A stretch of 64,000 nucleotides of DNA. Source: an uncultured Eubacteriales bacterium. GTDB lineage: Bacteria > Bacillota > Clostridia > TANB77 > CAG-508. The notes below the pieces were generated by a model that made no database searches, had not been told where the DNA came from, and worked only from the letters and a program-made list of their open reading frames with translations. This document shows positions 8,040 to 17,557 of this stretch, in pieces. The first letter of the stretch is position 1, and every line of letters begins with the position of its first letter. The stretch lies in the NCBI GenBank assembly GCA_905203305.1, contig CAJKVH010000001.1:62001-126000 (forward strand), given 5' to 3'. Both the position numbers and the translations under genes were made by a program.

Positions 8040-8831
8040 ATGCATAAGAAAAAATATTTATTATATATTTTAGTTATTTTATCAGCTTTACTTTTAATAT
8101 TTTTAAGTTTTATTTCTATAAAAGTATTTAAAGCAAAGCTTCAATCACAAAAAGCCATGAAAAGTGCTTTTTTGGCAAATGTAACTTCACCTTTTTCTGT
8201 AAATAAAATTGTATATTTTAGTAGTGCTGATGCCACTTCCGAAATAAATGCAAATTCATCATTTACTATAAAAAATCTTTCACAATATACAGATATTGCA
8301 ATTTTTATAAATAACAATTCTAATGGAAATTTCGATGCATCAAATACTTTAAAACATGTTAGTATATCTAACATTTCATTTGATCTTTCTCCTTCTATTG
8401 GAACACCAAATTTATACTATAAAAATATAAATAATTTTGCAAAAAATAGTGTTGATGAAAGTAAAAAAATTGAAGATAACATAGACTTTGAAGTTTCGTC
8501 TGCAAATGAAATAGATTATTCAAATCCTATTTTATATAACAACTGTGCAAATCCTATAACACTTAGCTATGTAAATTCAGAATTAAAATCCGACTATACT
8601 TTAACAGATAATATGTCTCATATTTCTTATGATGGATCATTGCTTAAAAGATGTGGAATTACTTTAAACTCAATTGCATGTAAGTTAAGTTTTGTCATTC
8701 ACATTACCAACAATCTAGATCAAACTTATTCTTGCCCATTTATCTTGAATATTCCATTGTCTACCGAAAGTTCAACAGTTTATGATGGCAGTTTAATTTT
8801 AAATAGTTCTGTTAACTATAATTTTGTATAG
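8040..8831 (+). CDS. Membrane-anchored or secreted protein of unknown function
   Basis: A 263-residue protein with one N-terminal hydrophobic helix (about 6-30) after MHKKK, consistent with a signal peptide or signal anchor. The rest is an extracytoplasmic region rich in Asn, Ser, Ile and Thr with several spaced cysteines. I recognise no domain. The look is that of a beta-rich surface protein; nothing shows a catalytic site. GGAGG lies 7 bases before the ATG. It is a single-gene unit ending next to a repeat hairpin. Confidence 0.75.
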   Translation: MHKKKYLLYILVILSALLLIFLSFISIKVFKAKLQSQKAMKSAFLANVTSPFSVNKIVYFSSADATSEINANSSFTIKNLSQYTDIAIFINNNSNGNFDASNTLKHVSISNISFDLSPSIGTPNLYYKNINNFAKNSVDESKKIEDNIDFEVSSANEIDYSNPILYNNCANPITLSYVNSELKSDYTLTDNMSHISYDGSLLKRCGITLNSIACKLSFVIHITNNLDQTYSCPFILNIPLSTESSTVYDGSLILNSSVNYNFV

Positions 8832-8833
8832 CT

Positions 8834-8895
8834 TTCCCATTTGGGGACGGAGATTTTCGGGGATTTCCCCTAAAAACTCCGTCCCCAAATGGGAA
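8834..8895. repeat. REP-like repeat, inverted pair
   Basis: TTCCCATTTGGGGACGGAG at 8834-8852 and its reverse complement at 8877-8895, separated by a partly palindromic centre. It can fold into a long hairpin between the converging genes at 8831 and 8907 and could end transcription from both sides. Confidence 0.9.
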
Positions 8896-8906
8896 TTTTT
8901 TCTATT

Positions 8907-9353
8907 CTATAACTCTTCACTATCTAATATAATTGTAACAGGACCATCATTTAATAAGCTAACTTTCATATCTGCTCCAAATATTCCTGTTTCTACTTTT
9001 ATGGATGTCTTTTTACATTCGTCGATTACGTACTCATATAATTCATTTGCTATATCATACTTAGCAGATTTTACAAATGATGGTCTGTTTCCCTTTTTAC
9101 AATCTGCATATAGTGTAAACTGTGATATTAATAATAATTCTCCACCTACATCTTTTAAACTCAAATTCATTTTGTCATTTTCATCTTTAAAAATTCTTAA
9201 ATTTAATAATTTCTTTATTAATATATCTGCCGTTTTCTTTGTATCATCATGTGTTACTCCAATTAGGACCAAAAATCCCTCGTCTATTTTTCCAACAACT
9301 TTATTTTCTACTTCTACACTCGCATTTTTAACTCTTTGTATTACAAATTTCAT
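8907..9353 (-). CDS. dtd: D-aminoacyl-tRNA deacylase
   Basis: DTD, 148 residues, full length. It removes D-amino acids from mis-charged tRNA. The SQFTLYAD motif (about 77-84) and the cross-subunit GPVTI motif near the end, both needed for chiral proofreading, are intact. It is monocistronic, between two copies of the repeat hairpin. Confidence 0.96.
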   Translation of the reverse strand: MKFVIQRVKNASVEVENKVVGKIDEGFLVLIGVTHDDTKKTADILIKKLLNLRIFKDENDKMNLSLKDVGGELLLISQFTLYADCKKGNRPSFVKSAKYDIANELYEYVIDECKKTSIKVETGIFGADMKVSLLNDGPVTIILDSEEL

Positions 9354-9427
9354 TTATAAACTTCCTCTCTTTATTAAATTTCTTTTTTCTCACGATCAAT
9401 TCTATAATTTTTTTCCAAAAATATCAA

Positions 9428-9487
9428 TCCCATTTGGGGACGGAGTTTTTAGGGGAATTCCCCTAAAAACTCCGTCCTCAAATGGGA
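9428..9487. repeat. REP-like repeat, inverted pair
   Basis: A near-perfect 60-bp palindrome: TCCCATTTGGGGACGGAG at 9428-9445, core TTTTTAGGGGAATTCCCCTA, and the reverse arm at 9470-9487 with one change (CCTC for CCCC). It sits just left of the mutS2 promoter in the divergent region between dtd and mutS2. Confidence 0.9.
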
Positions 9488-9492
9488 AAATA

Positions 9493-9521
9493 TTGATTTT
9501 CTTAGCTTTTTGTGCGATAAT
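9493..9521 (+). promoter_or_regulatory. Promoter of mutS2
   Basis: TTGATT, 17 bases, GATAAT, with the start codon 34 bases further on. Confidence 0.6.
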
Positions 9522-9554
9522 ATACCTATTAAAAATTAAAAGGAATGGTAAAAA

Positions 9555-11924
9555 ATGAATCAAACTTATTTAAATAAATTGGAATATTATCAAATATTAG
9601 AAAAATTAAAAACATATTGCCACACATATATAGGTAAAGAAATCATCAAAAATCTAGAACCTTCTAACAATGTGGAAACTGTTAGAACAACTCTTGCTGA
9701 AACAAGAGAAGCTGTAGGATTAATTGAAAGAAATTCTACTCCGCCTATTTCTGAAATTGACGACATTGGCATATATTTGAAGCTTCTTGAAAGCTCTAGT
9801 GCTATCTCGGCTAAAGCTTTACTTTCTGTTGTTAATGTTTTAGAAATGTCTGACGAATTAATAGAATATTTTTCAAGTTTTATAAATACCAATGATTTTC
9901 CTAATTTAATTAATTATTTTTCTGGTCTTTATACCAATCATTCTATAGTTGATAAAATAAAAAAATGTGTTATTGATGAAAATACAATTGCAGATAACAG
10001 TTCTAACAATTTAGCAAATATTAGAAGAAGAGAACGTAGATTAGAACAAGATATAAAATCTAAGTTAAATACTATTTTACATTCTTCTAGCTATTCTAAA
10101 TATATTCAAGAAAATGTTGTTACTATTAGAAATGATAGGTATGTTATTCCTATAAAGCAAGAATACAGATCTTATGTGAAAGGCTTTGTTCATGATATGT
10201 CTGCAAGCGGATCTACTGTTTTTATTGAACCCCTTGCTGTATTTGAATATAATAATGAACTTAATAATTTAAAAATTGATGAGACCCAAGAAATTGAGAA
10301 GATTTTATATAGTTTAAGTAGTATGCTTTTTGCATATACAAACGAAATTAAACAAGACAGTATTATTATTGGTAATCTTGATTTCATTTTTGCAAAAGCT
10401 AAATATTCAAATTCTATAAAAGGCATTACACCTACTATTAATACGGAAAAGTTCGCTAATTTTATAAATGCTAGGCATCCCTTAATTGATGAATCAAAAG
10501 TCGTTCCTACTTCTTTAAGTATAGGTAAAGATTTTTCTTTATTAATTATTACAGGTCCTAACACAGGTGGAAAAACTGTTACTTTAAAAACTGTTGGATT
10601 GTTGGAACTTATGGGTTGCTCTGGTTTGAATATCCCTGCTGATGAAAAATCAAGTATTTATGTTTTTGATGAAATTTTTGCAGATATTGGTGATGACCAA
10701 AGTATTTCTGATTCTTTAAGTACTTTTTCTAGTCACATGATTAATATTTCAAACATATTAAAAACTGCAACTGAAAATAGCTTAATTTTGGTTGATGAAT
10801 TAGGTTCTGGAACAGATCCTATTGAAGGAGCTAATCTTGCAATTAGTATTTTGGAGTATTTTAAAAATAATAATATTTTAACAATTGCAACTACCCACTA
10901 CCAAGAATTAAAACGTTATGCTTTAGTAACTAAAGATGTTCAAAATGCTAGTGTTGAATTTGATATTGAAAATTTAAAGCCTACATATCGTCTTTTACTT
11001 GGCATTCCTGGAAAAAGTAATGCTTTTGCAATTAGCGAAAAACTTGGTATTAAAAAAGAAATTATTGATAAAGCTCGTTCTTTAATGGATAAACAAGATG
11101 TAGATATTGAAAATCTTTTAAAGAAAATTTATGATGATAAAATTGAAATTGAAAGAGAAAAAGAAGAAATCCAAAAAAATCTAAATCAAGTTGAAGTTCT
11201 TAAGAAAAATCTTCAAAGAGATGACTCAAAATTAAAAATGCAAGAACAAGAACTTATTAATAATGCTAAAATAAAAGCAAGAGATATTTTACTTGACGCT
11301 AAAGATGAGGCATCTAAACTTATTAGTGAAATGAAACAAATTGAACAAACTTCTGGTGCTGTTGATAAGTTAAATAATTTAAGAAATAAATTGAATTCTT
11401 CTATTAAAGAAAAATCTATAAAAGATACTGTGGAAAATGTGGCAATAAATCCAATTTCTCGTGATTTAATAAAAAATGGCGTTAAAGTTTATATTACTAA
11501 TCTTAATCAAAATGGAATTGTTACTTCTTCAAAAATTAACAAAAACGATGAAGTTCAAGTTCAAATTGGTCTTATAAAAACTAATGTAAATATTAGATAT
11601 TTGGAAAATCCAAGACAGCTTAAAAACGATTTAACAAAACCTGTTATTTTGTCTAATCCAAAAGTTTCTAAAACTATATCTGCTAATTCTGAAATTAATG
11701 TTATTGGTATGACTGTTGATGAGGCTATTCCTTTGGTTGATAAGTTTTTAGATGATTGCTTCTTAGCTAAAATCCAAACTGCTAGAATTGTTCATGGTAA
11801 AGGCACTGGTAAACTTCGTACTGCTATTCAAGCCTTTTTGAAGAAACATAAAAGAGTTAAGTCTTTTAGAGTTGGCTCTTATGGTGAAGGTGAAATGGGT
11901 GTTACGGTTGTGGAGTTGAAGTAA
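9555..11924 (+). CDS. mutS2: Endonuclease MutS2
   Basis: MutS2, 789 residues, full length. The MutS-type ATPase has Walker A GPNTGGKT (about 335) and Walker B LILVDELGSGTDP followed by the ATTHYQELK switch. A long coiled-coil clamp region follows (about 515-610). The C-terminal Smr domain (about 715-789) contains the VHGKGTGKL motif. In B. subtilis and relatives MutS2 acts on recombination intermediates or collided ribosomes. AAAGGA precedes the ATG. Confidence 0.97.
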   Translation: MNQTYLNKLEYYQILEKLKTYCHTYIGKEIIKNLEPSNNVETVRTTLAETREAVGLIERNSTPPISEIDDIGIYLKLLESSSAISAKALLSVVNVLEMSDELIEYFSSFINTNDFPNLINYFSGLYTNHSIVDKIKKCVIDENTIADNSSNNLANIRRRERRLEQDIKSKLNTILHSSSYSKYIQENVVTIRNDRYVIPIKQEYRSYVKGFVHDMSASGSTVFIEPLAVFEYNNELNNLKIDETQEIEKILYSLSSMLFAYTNEIKQDSIIIGNLDFIFAKAKYSNSIKGITPTINTEKFANFINARHPLIDESKVVPTSLSIGKDFSLLIITGPNTGGKTVTLKTVGLLELMGCSGLNIPADEKSSIYVFDEIFADIGDDQSISDSLSTFSSHMINISNILKTATENSLILVDELGSGTDPIEGANLAISILEYFKNNNILTIATTHYQELKRYALVTKDVQNASVEFDIENLKPTYRLLLGIPGKSNAFAISEKLGIKKEIIDKARSLMDKQDVDIENLLKKIYDDKIEIEREKEEIQKNLNQVEVLKKNLQRDDSKLKMQEQELINNAKIKARDILLDAKDEASKLISEMKQIEQTSGAVDKLNNLRNKLNSSIKEKSIKDTVENVAINPISRDLIKNGVKVYITNLNQNGIVTSSKINKNDEVQVQIGLIKTNVNIRYLENPRQLKNDLTKPVILSNPKVSKTISANSEINVIGMTVDEAIPLVDKFLDDCFLAKIQTARIVHGKGTGKLRTAIQAFLKKHKRVKSFRVGSYGEGEMGVTVVELK

Positions 11925-11927
11925 TAG

Positions 11928-11984
11928 AAAATAAGGCAAATTCCTTTTTAGAATAATCCAAAAGGAATTTACCTTATTTCTTTA
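11928..11984 (+). terminator. Terminator after mutS2
   Basis: A 20-base stem with one mismatch (11929-11948 with 11960-11979) starts four bases after the mutS2 stop. The T-tract is weak, and the hairpin also faces the gene remnant ending at 11999. Confidence 0.7.
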
Positions 11985-11998
11985 CACTACAAATATTA

Positions 11999-13137
11999 TT
12001 ATTGCCAATATAATACTGGATAACCTTCATTAATATTGTTTTTATCTTCTTTAAATTTATTTTCATTATCATCATTTACAAATTCTAATATTTTTACATT
12101 TGAAGGTTTTTCATTAAGTTTATTTGAATTAAAATCAAATTTTGATAAATTACTTCCTATACTTTCTTCTTGTCTATAGAAGTTCAAATTCTTAACTTCA
12201 AGGACGTTTGGCTCGTCAACAATTAAGCCAATTGTCCCTCCTTTTTTTACAGAGTCTCCTGTTTCAAATGCAGTCTCACTATATAAATTCTTTAATGTAT
12301 ATTGATGAAAAGAACCAATTATTCCTCCAACGAATATATTTCCATTATTCTTTTCTTCTTTTATTAAATTTTTATTATAACAATTTTGTATTACCCCAAC
12401 TTGCACTCCTGCTATTCCACCTAAATTGCAATTGATTTCTTCATTTTCAGTATTAAACGTAATGTCGCCCATATTATAACAATTTTTTATCCAACATTCT
12501 TTAATTTTAAATTTTTTATTATTCCTTGATTATTTGCAAAAAGGCCTATAAACTTAGTTTCGTTTATATTTTTATTATTAATATATAAATTGTATATGCA
12601 TTTATTATTTCCATCAAAAGTTCCTTTAAAACTATTTTGATTTATATTAATTTTATTACCTATTGAATTCCATCCAATTTTTGAAATTAAGTTTTCTCTT
12701 AATTCGCCCTCATAGCCATATTCTCCGTAGTCTTCTCTAAAAGCATTATTGTATGATTTTGTAGAATTAAAATCAAGATTTACACCTAATTTTATAGTTT
12801 TTCCTTCATATGTATCTCCATTAGTAACATTATAAGAAAAAACAACAAAATCCTCAATACTATTTATTATATACCCGTTATTATCTGATGCTTCTTGTTC
12901 TAAAATTCCTGGATTTTCATCATTTATTTGTTCTACTTTTTCTTCATCTAAACTATCATTTATCAACTCTTCCATTTTCACTAAATCACGTTTTTCATTA
13001 TTATTACTCAAAGCCGTCTTTTCTTTCGCCTCTGCTGCTCTATTCAAAATCCCATTTTGCCCCATAAGCATACTAATGCTTATCCCAGCAAGTATTAATA
13101 AAATAATTATATCGCAGTTGTTGATTTCATTCAACAT
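11999..13137 (-). pseudogene. Broken prepilin-anchored surface protein with GLUG-like repeats
   Basis: Two minus-strand frames (12487-13137 and 11999-12472) together encode one protein. The first has a prepilin-type membrane helix (ILAGISISMLMGQNGILNRAAEAK) and an extracellular part. Joined through the A-run near 12520 by a -1 change, it continues as KIKECWIKNCYNMGDITF, which fits the repeated G-I-x-N-C-x-N-x-G pattern of GLUG-like repeats. The N-terminus is also damaged: the KGITLIALVVTII leader seen in pilA is missing and no good ribosome site precedes 13137. I call it a pseudogene with at least two lesions. Confidence 0.65.
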
Positions 13138-13195
13138 TTATTGTAAAGTTTTTTGGTAGAATATAAAAAAATTTTATTAAAAAGAAGGTAGAGAA

Positions 13196-13456
13196 ATGAA
13201 CTTATCAGACTCAGTTATTGACAGAATTGTAGAATTACAAAAAGAAAGAAAGCTAAATACTTATCAGCTTAGCTTAAGATCAGGTATTCCTAGATCTACA
13301 TTATCAAAACTTATATCAAGGAAAACAAGGACAATAAGGTTAGAAAACCTATTATATTTATGTGAAGCCTTTGATATAAAACTTTGGCAATTTTTCTATG
13401 ACTCTCGCTTTGATGATGTTGAAGCAGAAGATTGGAGAAAAGAAAACATAATTTAA
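13196..13456 (+). CDS. XRE-family transcriptional regulator, small
   Basis: An 86-residue helix-turn-helix protein. Residues 5-65 match the XRE/Cro pattern: RIVELQKERKLNTYQLSLRSGIPRSTLSKLISRKTRTIRLENLLYLCEAF, including the turn S-G-I-P-R-S-T. There is no sensor or other domain, so it acts alone as a DNA-binding protein. It is transcribed away from the broken gene at 13137, whose promoter region it may occupy. A clean terminator follows. Confidence 0.88.
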   Translation: MNLSDSVIDRIVELQKERKLNTYQLSLRSGIPRSTLSKLISRKTRTIRLENLLYLCEAFDIKLWQFFYDSRFDDVEAEDWRKENII

Positions 13457-13462
13457 ACTAAA

Positions 13463-13496
13463 AATACTGAAATAGTTAACTATTTCAGTATTTTTT
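13463..13496 (+). terminator. Terminator after the XRE gene
   Basis: A 13-bp perfect stem AATACTGAAATAG/CTATTTCAGTATT (13463-13475, 13480-13492) with loop TTAA and a T-tail. An A-run before it lets it act on the minus strand as well, where the RCC1 gene ends at 13515. Confidence 0.9.
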
Positions 13497-13514
13497 ATAT
13501 GGTTTTAAAATCTT

Positions 13515-15348
13515 CTAAATTGGATAAGATGAAAAATTTACATAAATATCATTTTTATCAGTAATTATTATTTTTTCAACCCTTCCAATAGGACCTTCTA
13601 TATCTATAGCATCCACCTTACAATTAGAAAGTTCAGGTACTTTTACCGGTGCATTCTGATTCTCATTACTCCCTATTCCAAGCATTCCATCTGAATTATC
13701 ACCCCATGCGTATAATTCATTATTTGATGTTTTTCCAAATAAAGCCATATCATACACATTATATAATTCTTTAATATTCCCATTCATCTTTACCGGTGTA
13801 TTTTGATCTTCATAGTTTCCAATTCCAAGCTGTCCATAGTCATTTTTTCCCCACGCGTACAATTCACCTTCTGTATTTTTTACAATTATTGATTCACCAT
13901 CACAATCTAAAATATATACATCCTCTACTTTAATATTTATTTTGTTTGGCTTTGTTTGGTCAATATTATTTCCAATTCCTAATTGTCCACTTTCATTACT
14001 TCCCCATGCATATAAATCTCCTGAATTTGCTTTAGCTAATACGTAATTACTAGAGATATAAACATTTGTAATATTTGATATTCCATTTATTTTTGTGAAA
14101 CTTGTTTGAGCTTCTGTAGTACCTAAACCAAGCACTCCATTCCAGTTGCTTCCACATGAATATAATTCTCCTAATTTATTTTGTACAATTGTGCTATCAT
14201 TTCCTATATATACTTTTTCTACATTAGAAATTCCTTCAATTTTTACAGGAATCCTTTGATTAACTTTATCTCCATTTCCAAGCTGCCCATAATCATTTTT
14301 CCCCCAAGCATATAATTCACCATTTGTTGTTTTTGCAAATGAATAATAATATGAAGAATATATTTCATCAACATTATTTAATCCTTCAATTTTTTTAGGT
14401 GATGCTATATAACCTTTTTCGCTTCCTGTTCCTGTATCTCCTTCAGTATTATTTCCCCATGCATATATTTCTCCTGTCTTGCTTTTAGCAAAAATTGCTG
14501 AACCGTTATTATATATTTTTTCAATATTAGATAATCCTTCCAATTTTACAGGTGTTTTTTGTCTTGCTGTACTTCCTGTTCCCAGCTTTCCATCAAAATT
14601 TAATCCCCATGAATATATCTCACCATTTGCTGTCTTTGCATATACAGAATCTCCATTTGCATATATATCTTCAACATTGCTTATTCCATTTACTTTTTTC
14701 AATACTTCTGGATTATTGTTATTTTCTATTCCTAATTCTCCATAACTATCTTCTCCCCATGCATATAAGTCTCCCTTATCGTCAATTACATAGTAACGTC
14801 CTTCAACAGCAAATTTTTTCTTTACTTTGTTGATTTCTTTTAATTCTTTTCCCTTATTTACTTTTTTCCAAGATGTATTTTCTGAATCATTTTCTTCTGC
14901 ATTTAATTCAATAATTTTATTTCCACCTGTAACTCCATAATTTCCCATTACTTTTATTACTTTACTAGCATAGGCTTTGTCTATAATTGTACTTGTTGTT
15001 TTTCCATTTTTTTCAATGTCATATTCTTTATATTCTCCTATGTAAATCCATGGACCATCTCCAGATAAATCTCCATTTAATCCATTATTTTTTAATGCTT
15101 CATCTATATTTTCTGTTGCTAATTCTCCAAGTCCTGTTGCTAAAGCATCAGATACAGCTAAGTTTACTAACTCTTCTTCTTTGGTTATTCCTGTTTTTTC
15201 TTTTGCATCTACAGCTCTACTTAGTATCCCATTTTTGTCCCATAAGCATTGTTATGCTTATTCCAGCAAGAATTAGTAATACAATTATTGTTACTACAAG
15301 TGCAATTAATGTAATTCCTTTTTGTCCTTTGTTTCTTAAAACATTCAT
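13515..15348 (-). pseudogene. Prepilin-anchored RCC1-repeat (beta-propeller) surface protein, frameshifted
   Basis: The frame starts at 15348 with a typical prepilin leader, MNVLRNKGQKGITLIALV, and the helix continuing to MLMGQ. It then runs out of frame at an A5 run (15232-15236): CAA AAA TGG replaces the CAA AAT GG found in two paralogous leaders. Removing one A gives an open frame to 13515 containing about eight RCC1-type repeats (ELYAWGxNxxGQLGxG at roughly 50-residue spacing), that is, one beta-propeller outside the cell. The ATG at 14948 is internal. Whether the A-run is a dead lesion, a phase switch or an assembly error cannot be told here. Confidence 0.75.
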
Positions 15349-15419
15349 TCTTTATCCCCCTTCTTTATTTTTTATTTTTTTCTTTTTGACATCACATACA
15401 AATATTTGTAATTTAAATT

Positions 15420-15449
15420 ATTATATAGTTTTTTAAAAATTTTTGTCAA
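15420..15449 (-). promoter_or_regulatory. Promoter of the RCC1-repeat gene
   Basis: Minus strand: TTGACA, 18 bases, TATAAT, about 70 bases before the start at 15348. The rest of the gap to hisS (15450-15593) shows nothing recognisable. Confidence 0.6.
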
Positions 15450-15593
15450 GTCATTTTTAGATATTTTTCTACTTTTTTAGTCGCTTATTGATACCATTTT
15501 TATAGCTTGTAATATTGGATTATTAGCCCAAACTTAATCTTTCTAATTTTATAGTAACAGATTTTTTTTGCATTAAATTTTGTTATCTTTTCA

Positions 15594-15636
15594 CAAAAAA
15601 AGCACACAAAATAACCTAATTTTGGCACTTTGTGTG
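15594..15636 (-). terminator. Terminator of hisS
   Basis: CACACAAA (15603-15610) pairs with TTTGTGTG (15629-15636); a run of seven T follows on the minus strand. Confidence 0.8.
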
Positions 15637-15649
15637 TTTATTTTATACA

Positions 15650-16933
15650 TTATAATTTATAACTTTCTTGCTCACCTGTTGTCATATTTTTTACACTATA
15701 ACTATTGCTTTGAACTTCATCATCTCCAATAACAACAGTATAAGGAATCTCAAGTTTATCGGCATACTTAAATTTTGCTTTAACCTTTTTATCTTCATAA
15801 TAAACTTGAACATTTTTTCCTTCATCTCTTAGTTTACTTGCTACTTTAGATACATATTCAAAATTTTCTGTCATAGATATTACAAGAATATCAGATATTG
15901 ATTTCTTTTGAGTTTTTAGTAATTTTATTTCATTTAATTGGTAAAATAATCTTGTTAAACCAATTGATATTCCAACACCTGGAAGTTTTTTGTCTGTATA
16001 ATATTCTGCTAGGTTTTCATATCTTCCACCTGAACAAATACTTCCTAAATTTTTGTATTCATTTAAAAATGTTTCATAAACTGTTCCTGTGTAATAATCT
16101 AAACCTCTTGCAATTGTTAAATCTATTTTAAAGTTTTCTTCTGGAATTCCAAACAATCTCATATATTTTACTACATCTGTTAGTTCTTCTAAGCCTTTTT
16201 GGAATTTTTCTGATGTTATTCCAAGATCATTTAATGCTTTTATTTTTTCATCATTTGATCCTTCAATTGCAATAAAATTCATTATTTTTTCTATTTTGTT
16301 GTCTTCTATATTTAATTTCTCAAGTTCTTCTATTACCGCTTCTTTTCCTATTTTTTCTATTTTGTCTATAATTCTTAAAATATCTGCTGATATTTCGTTT
16401 AGTTCTAAGCTTTCAAATAATCCATTTAATATTTTTCTGTTATTTATACAAATTGTAAATTCTCCAAATTCTAATTCTTTAAATGTGTTGTAAATAACAT
16501 TTGGAAGTTCAGCATCATTGATTATGCTTAATTCACCATCTCCGATTATATCAATATCACATTGGTAAAATTCACGATATCTTCCTTTTTGTTGTCTTTC
16601 TCCTCTATATACTTTTCCTATTTGATATCTTCTAAATGGAAATGCAAGTGTACCGTAATTTTTTGCTACATATTTAGCAAGTGGAACTGTTAGGTCAAAT
16701 CTTAAGCTTAAGTCATTTTCACCTTTATTAAATCTATATATTTGTTTTTCTGTTTCTCCTCCTGCCTTTGCTAATAATACTTTTGAATCTTCAATTATAG
16801 GTGTATCTAATGGTAAGAAACCAAATTTTTCATAGTTTCTTCTAATTGTTTCTTTTATTTGGTTAAATAATATTTGATCTTGTGGTAATAATTCCATAAA
16901 TCCTGGTAATGTACGTGGTTCTGTTTTGTTCAT
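15650..16933 (-). CDS. hisS: Histidyl-tRNA synthetase
   Basis: A class II aminoacyl-tRNA synthetase, 427 residues. The N-terminal GFMELLPQD, motif 2 (RRYQIGKVYRGERQQKGRYREFYQCD), the histidine-specific LTIARGLDYYTGTVYE stretch and motif 3 (GVGISIGLTRL) are all present, followed by the alpha/beta anticodon-binding domain. No T-box leader is visible in the short gap before it. An independent terminator lies on its 3' side. Confidence 0.97.
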   Translation of the reverse strand: MNKTEPRTLPGFMELLPQDQILFNQIKETIRRNYEKFGFLPLDTPIIEDSKVLLAKAGGETEKQIYRFNKGENDLSLRFDLTVPLAKYVAKNYGTLAFPFRRYQIGKVYRGERQQKGRYREFYQCDIDIIGDGELSIINDAELPNVIYNTFKELEFGEFTICINNRKILNGLFESLELNEISADILRIIDKIEKIGKEAVIEELEKLNIEDNKIEKIMNFIAIEGSNDEKIKALNDLGITSEKFQKGLEELTDVVKYMRLFGIPEENFKIDLTIARGLDYYTGTVYETFLNEYKNLGSICSGGRYENLAEYYTDKKLPGVGISIGLTRLFYQLNEIKLLKTQKKSISDILVISMTENFEYVSKVASKLRDEGKNVQVYYEDKKVKAKFKYADKLEIPYTVVIGDDEVQSNSYSVKNMTTGEQESYKL

Positions 16934-16956
16934 CTTCTATCCTCTCCTTTTTATAT

Positions 16957-16989
16957 AAAAAACGGTTCCTTAAGTATAAAAAGAACCGT
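16957..16989 (-). terminator. Terminator after the HD hydrolase gene
   Basis: ACGGTTC (16962-16968) pairs with GAACCGT (16983-16989) and a run of six T follows on the minus strand. The left side carries GGGACGGTTC, a motif reminiscent of dispersed repeats in clostridial genomes. Confidence 0.8.
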
Positions 16990-17002
16990 CCCATTGTTTA
17001 TT

Positions 17003-17557
17003 TTATGTATCAAAAAAATATGTTGCTTCTAAATCTGCCTCATGTGTTAATAATGCAATTGGATATTTTGCAAATGCTAATCCTATTGTATTATATTGCT
17101 CCTTAGGTTCTGTATATCCCATATGCCAACGAATTGCATATTTTTCTTCTGGTGAAAGTTTTATGTATTCTGTTATCATCATTACTGATTTTTCTCCATG
17201 TCCATAAGGAATTTGATCATCTACTGTATAATATGGTACTTTTTCCCATATTCCTAAGGCATTTTTTGCATTTCTATAATCTATTTTATAAAAATTTGCT
17301 TTGCATAAATCATGTAATAAGGCTATTAATATTACAGATTCTGCTGGGGTTTTTATTTCTATACATGCATTTTTTACTTTTTCTTTTAATATTTCATATA
17401 CTTTCAAACTGTGTTCTACTAGTCCATGTTCTCTGCTTCCATGAAAACGTGTGCTTGCTGGTGCATCAAAAAAGTCTGTTTTGTTTATGAAGTCTATTAA
17501 TTCTTCTATATTTTCTCTGTTTGTGCTTCTTAATAGTCTTATAAATTCTTCTTTCAT
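17003..17557 (-). CDS. HD-domain hydrolase
   Basis: A 184-residue protein with an HD-superfamily metal site: HGSREHGLVEHSLKVY, then ALLHDLCK (the HD pair) and later GHGEKSV and AIRWHMG. Such proteins are cytoplasmic metal-dependent phosphohydrolases, often on nucleotides. The substrate cannot be read from the sequence. It overlaps the sigH stop by four bases (ATGA), so the two are translationally coupled. Confidence 0.82.
   Translation of the reverse strand: MKEEFIRLLRSTNRENIEELIDFINKTDFFDAPASTRFHGSREHGLVEHSLKVYEILKEKVKNACIEIKTPAESVILIALLHDLCKANFYKIDYRNAKNALGIWEKVPYYTVDDQIPYGHGEKSVMMITEYIKLSPEEKYAIRWHMGYTEPKEQYNTIGLAFAKYPIALLTHEADLEATYFFDT

Noticed and set aside
12487..13137. Intact short prepilin gene
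   Set aside because: The leader needed for processing is absent and the frame continues only after a shift.
14479..14833. Plus-strand open frames opposite the RCC1 repeats
   Set aside because: Shadows of the repeated coding sequence.
16934..17002. T-box or other tRNA-sensing leader before hisS (also considered before proS)
   Set aside because: The gaps are too short and no specifier or T-box sequence is seen.
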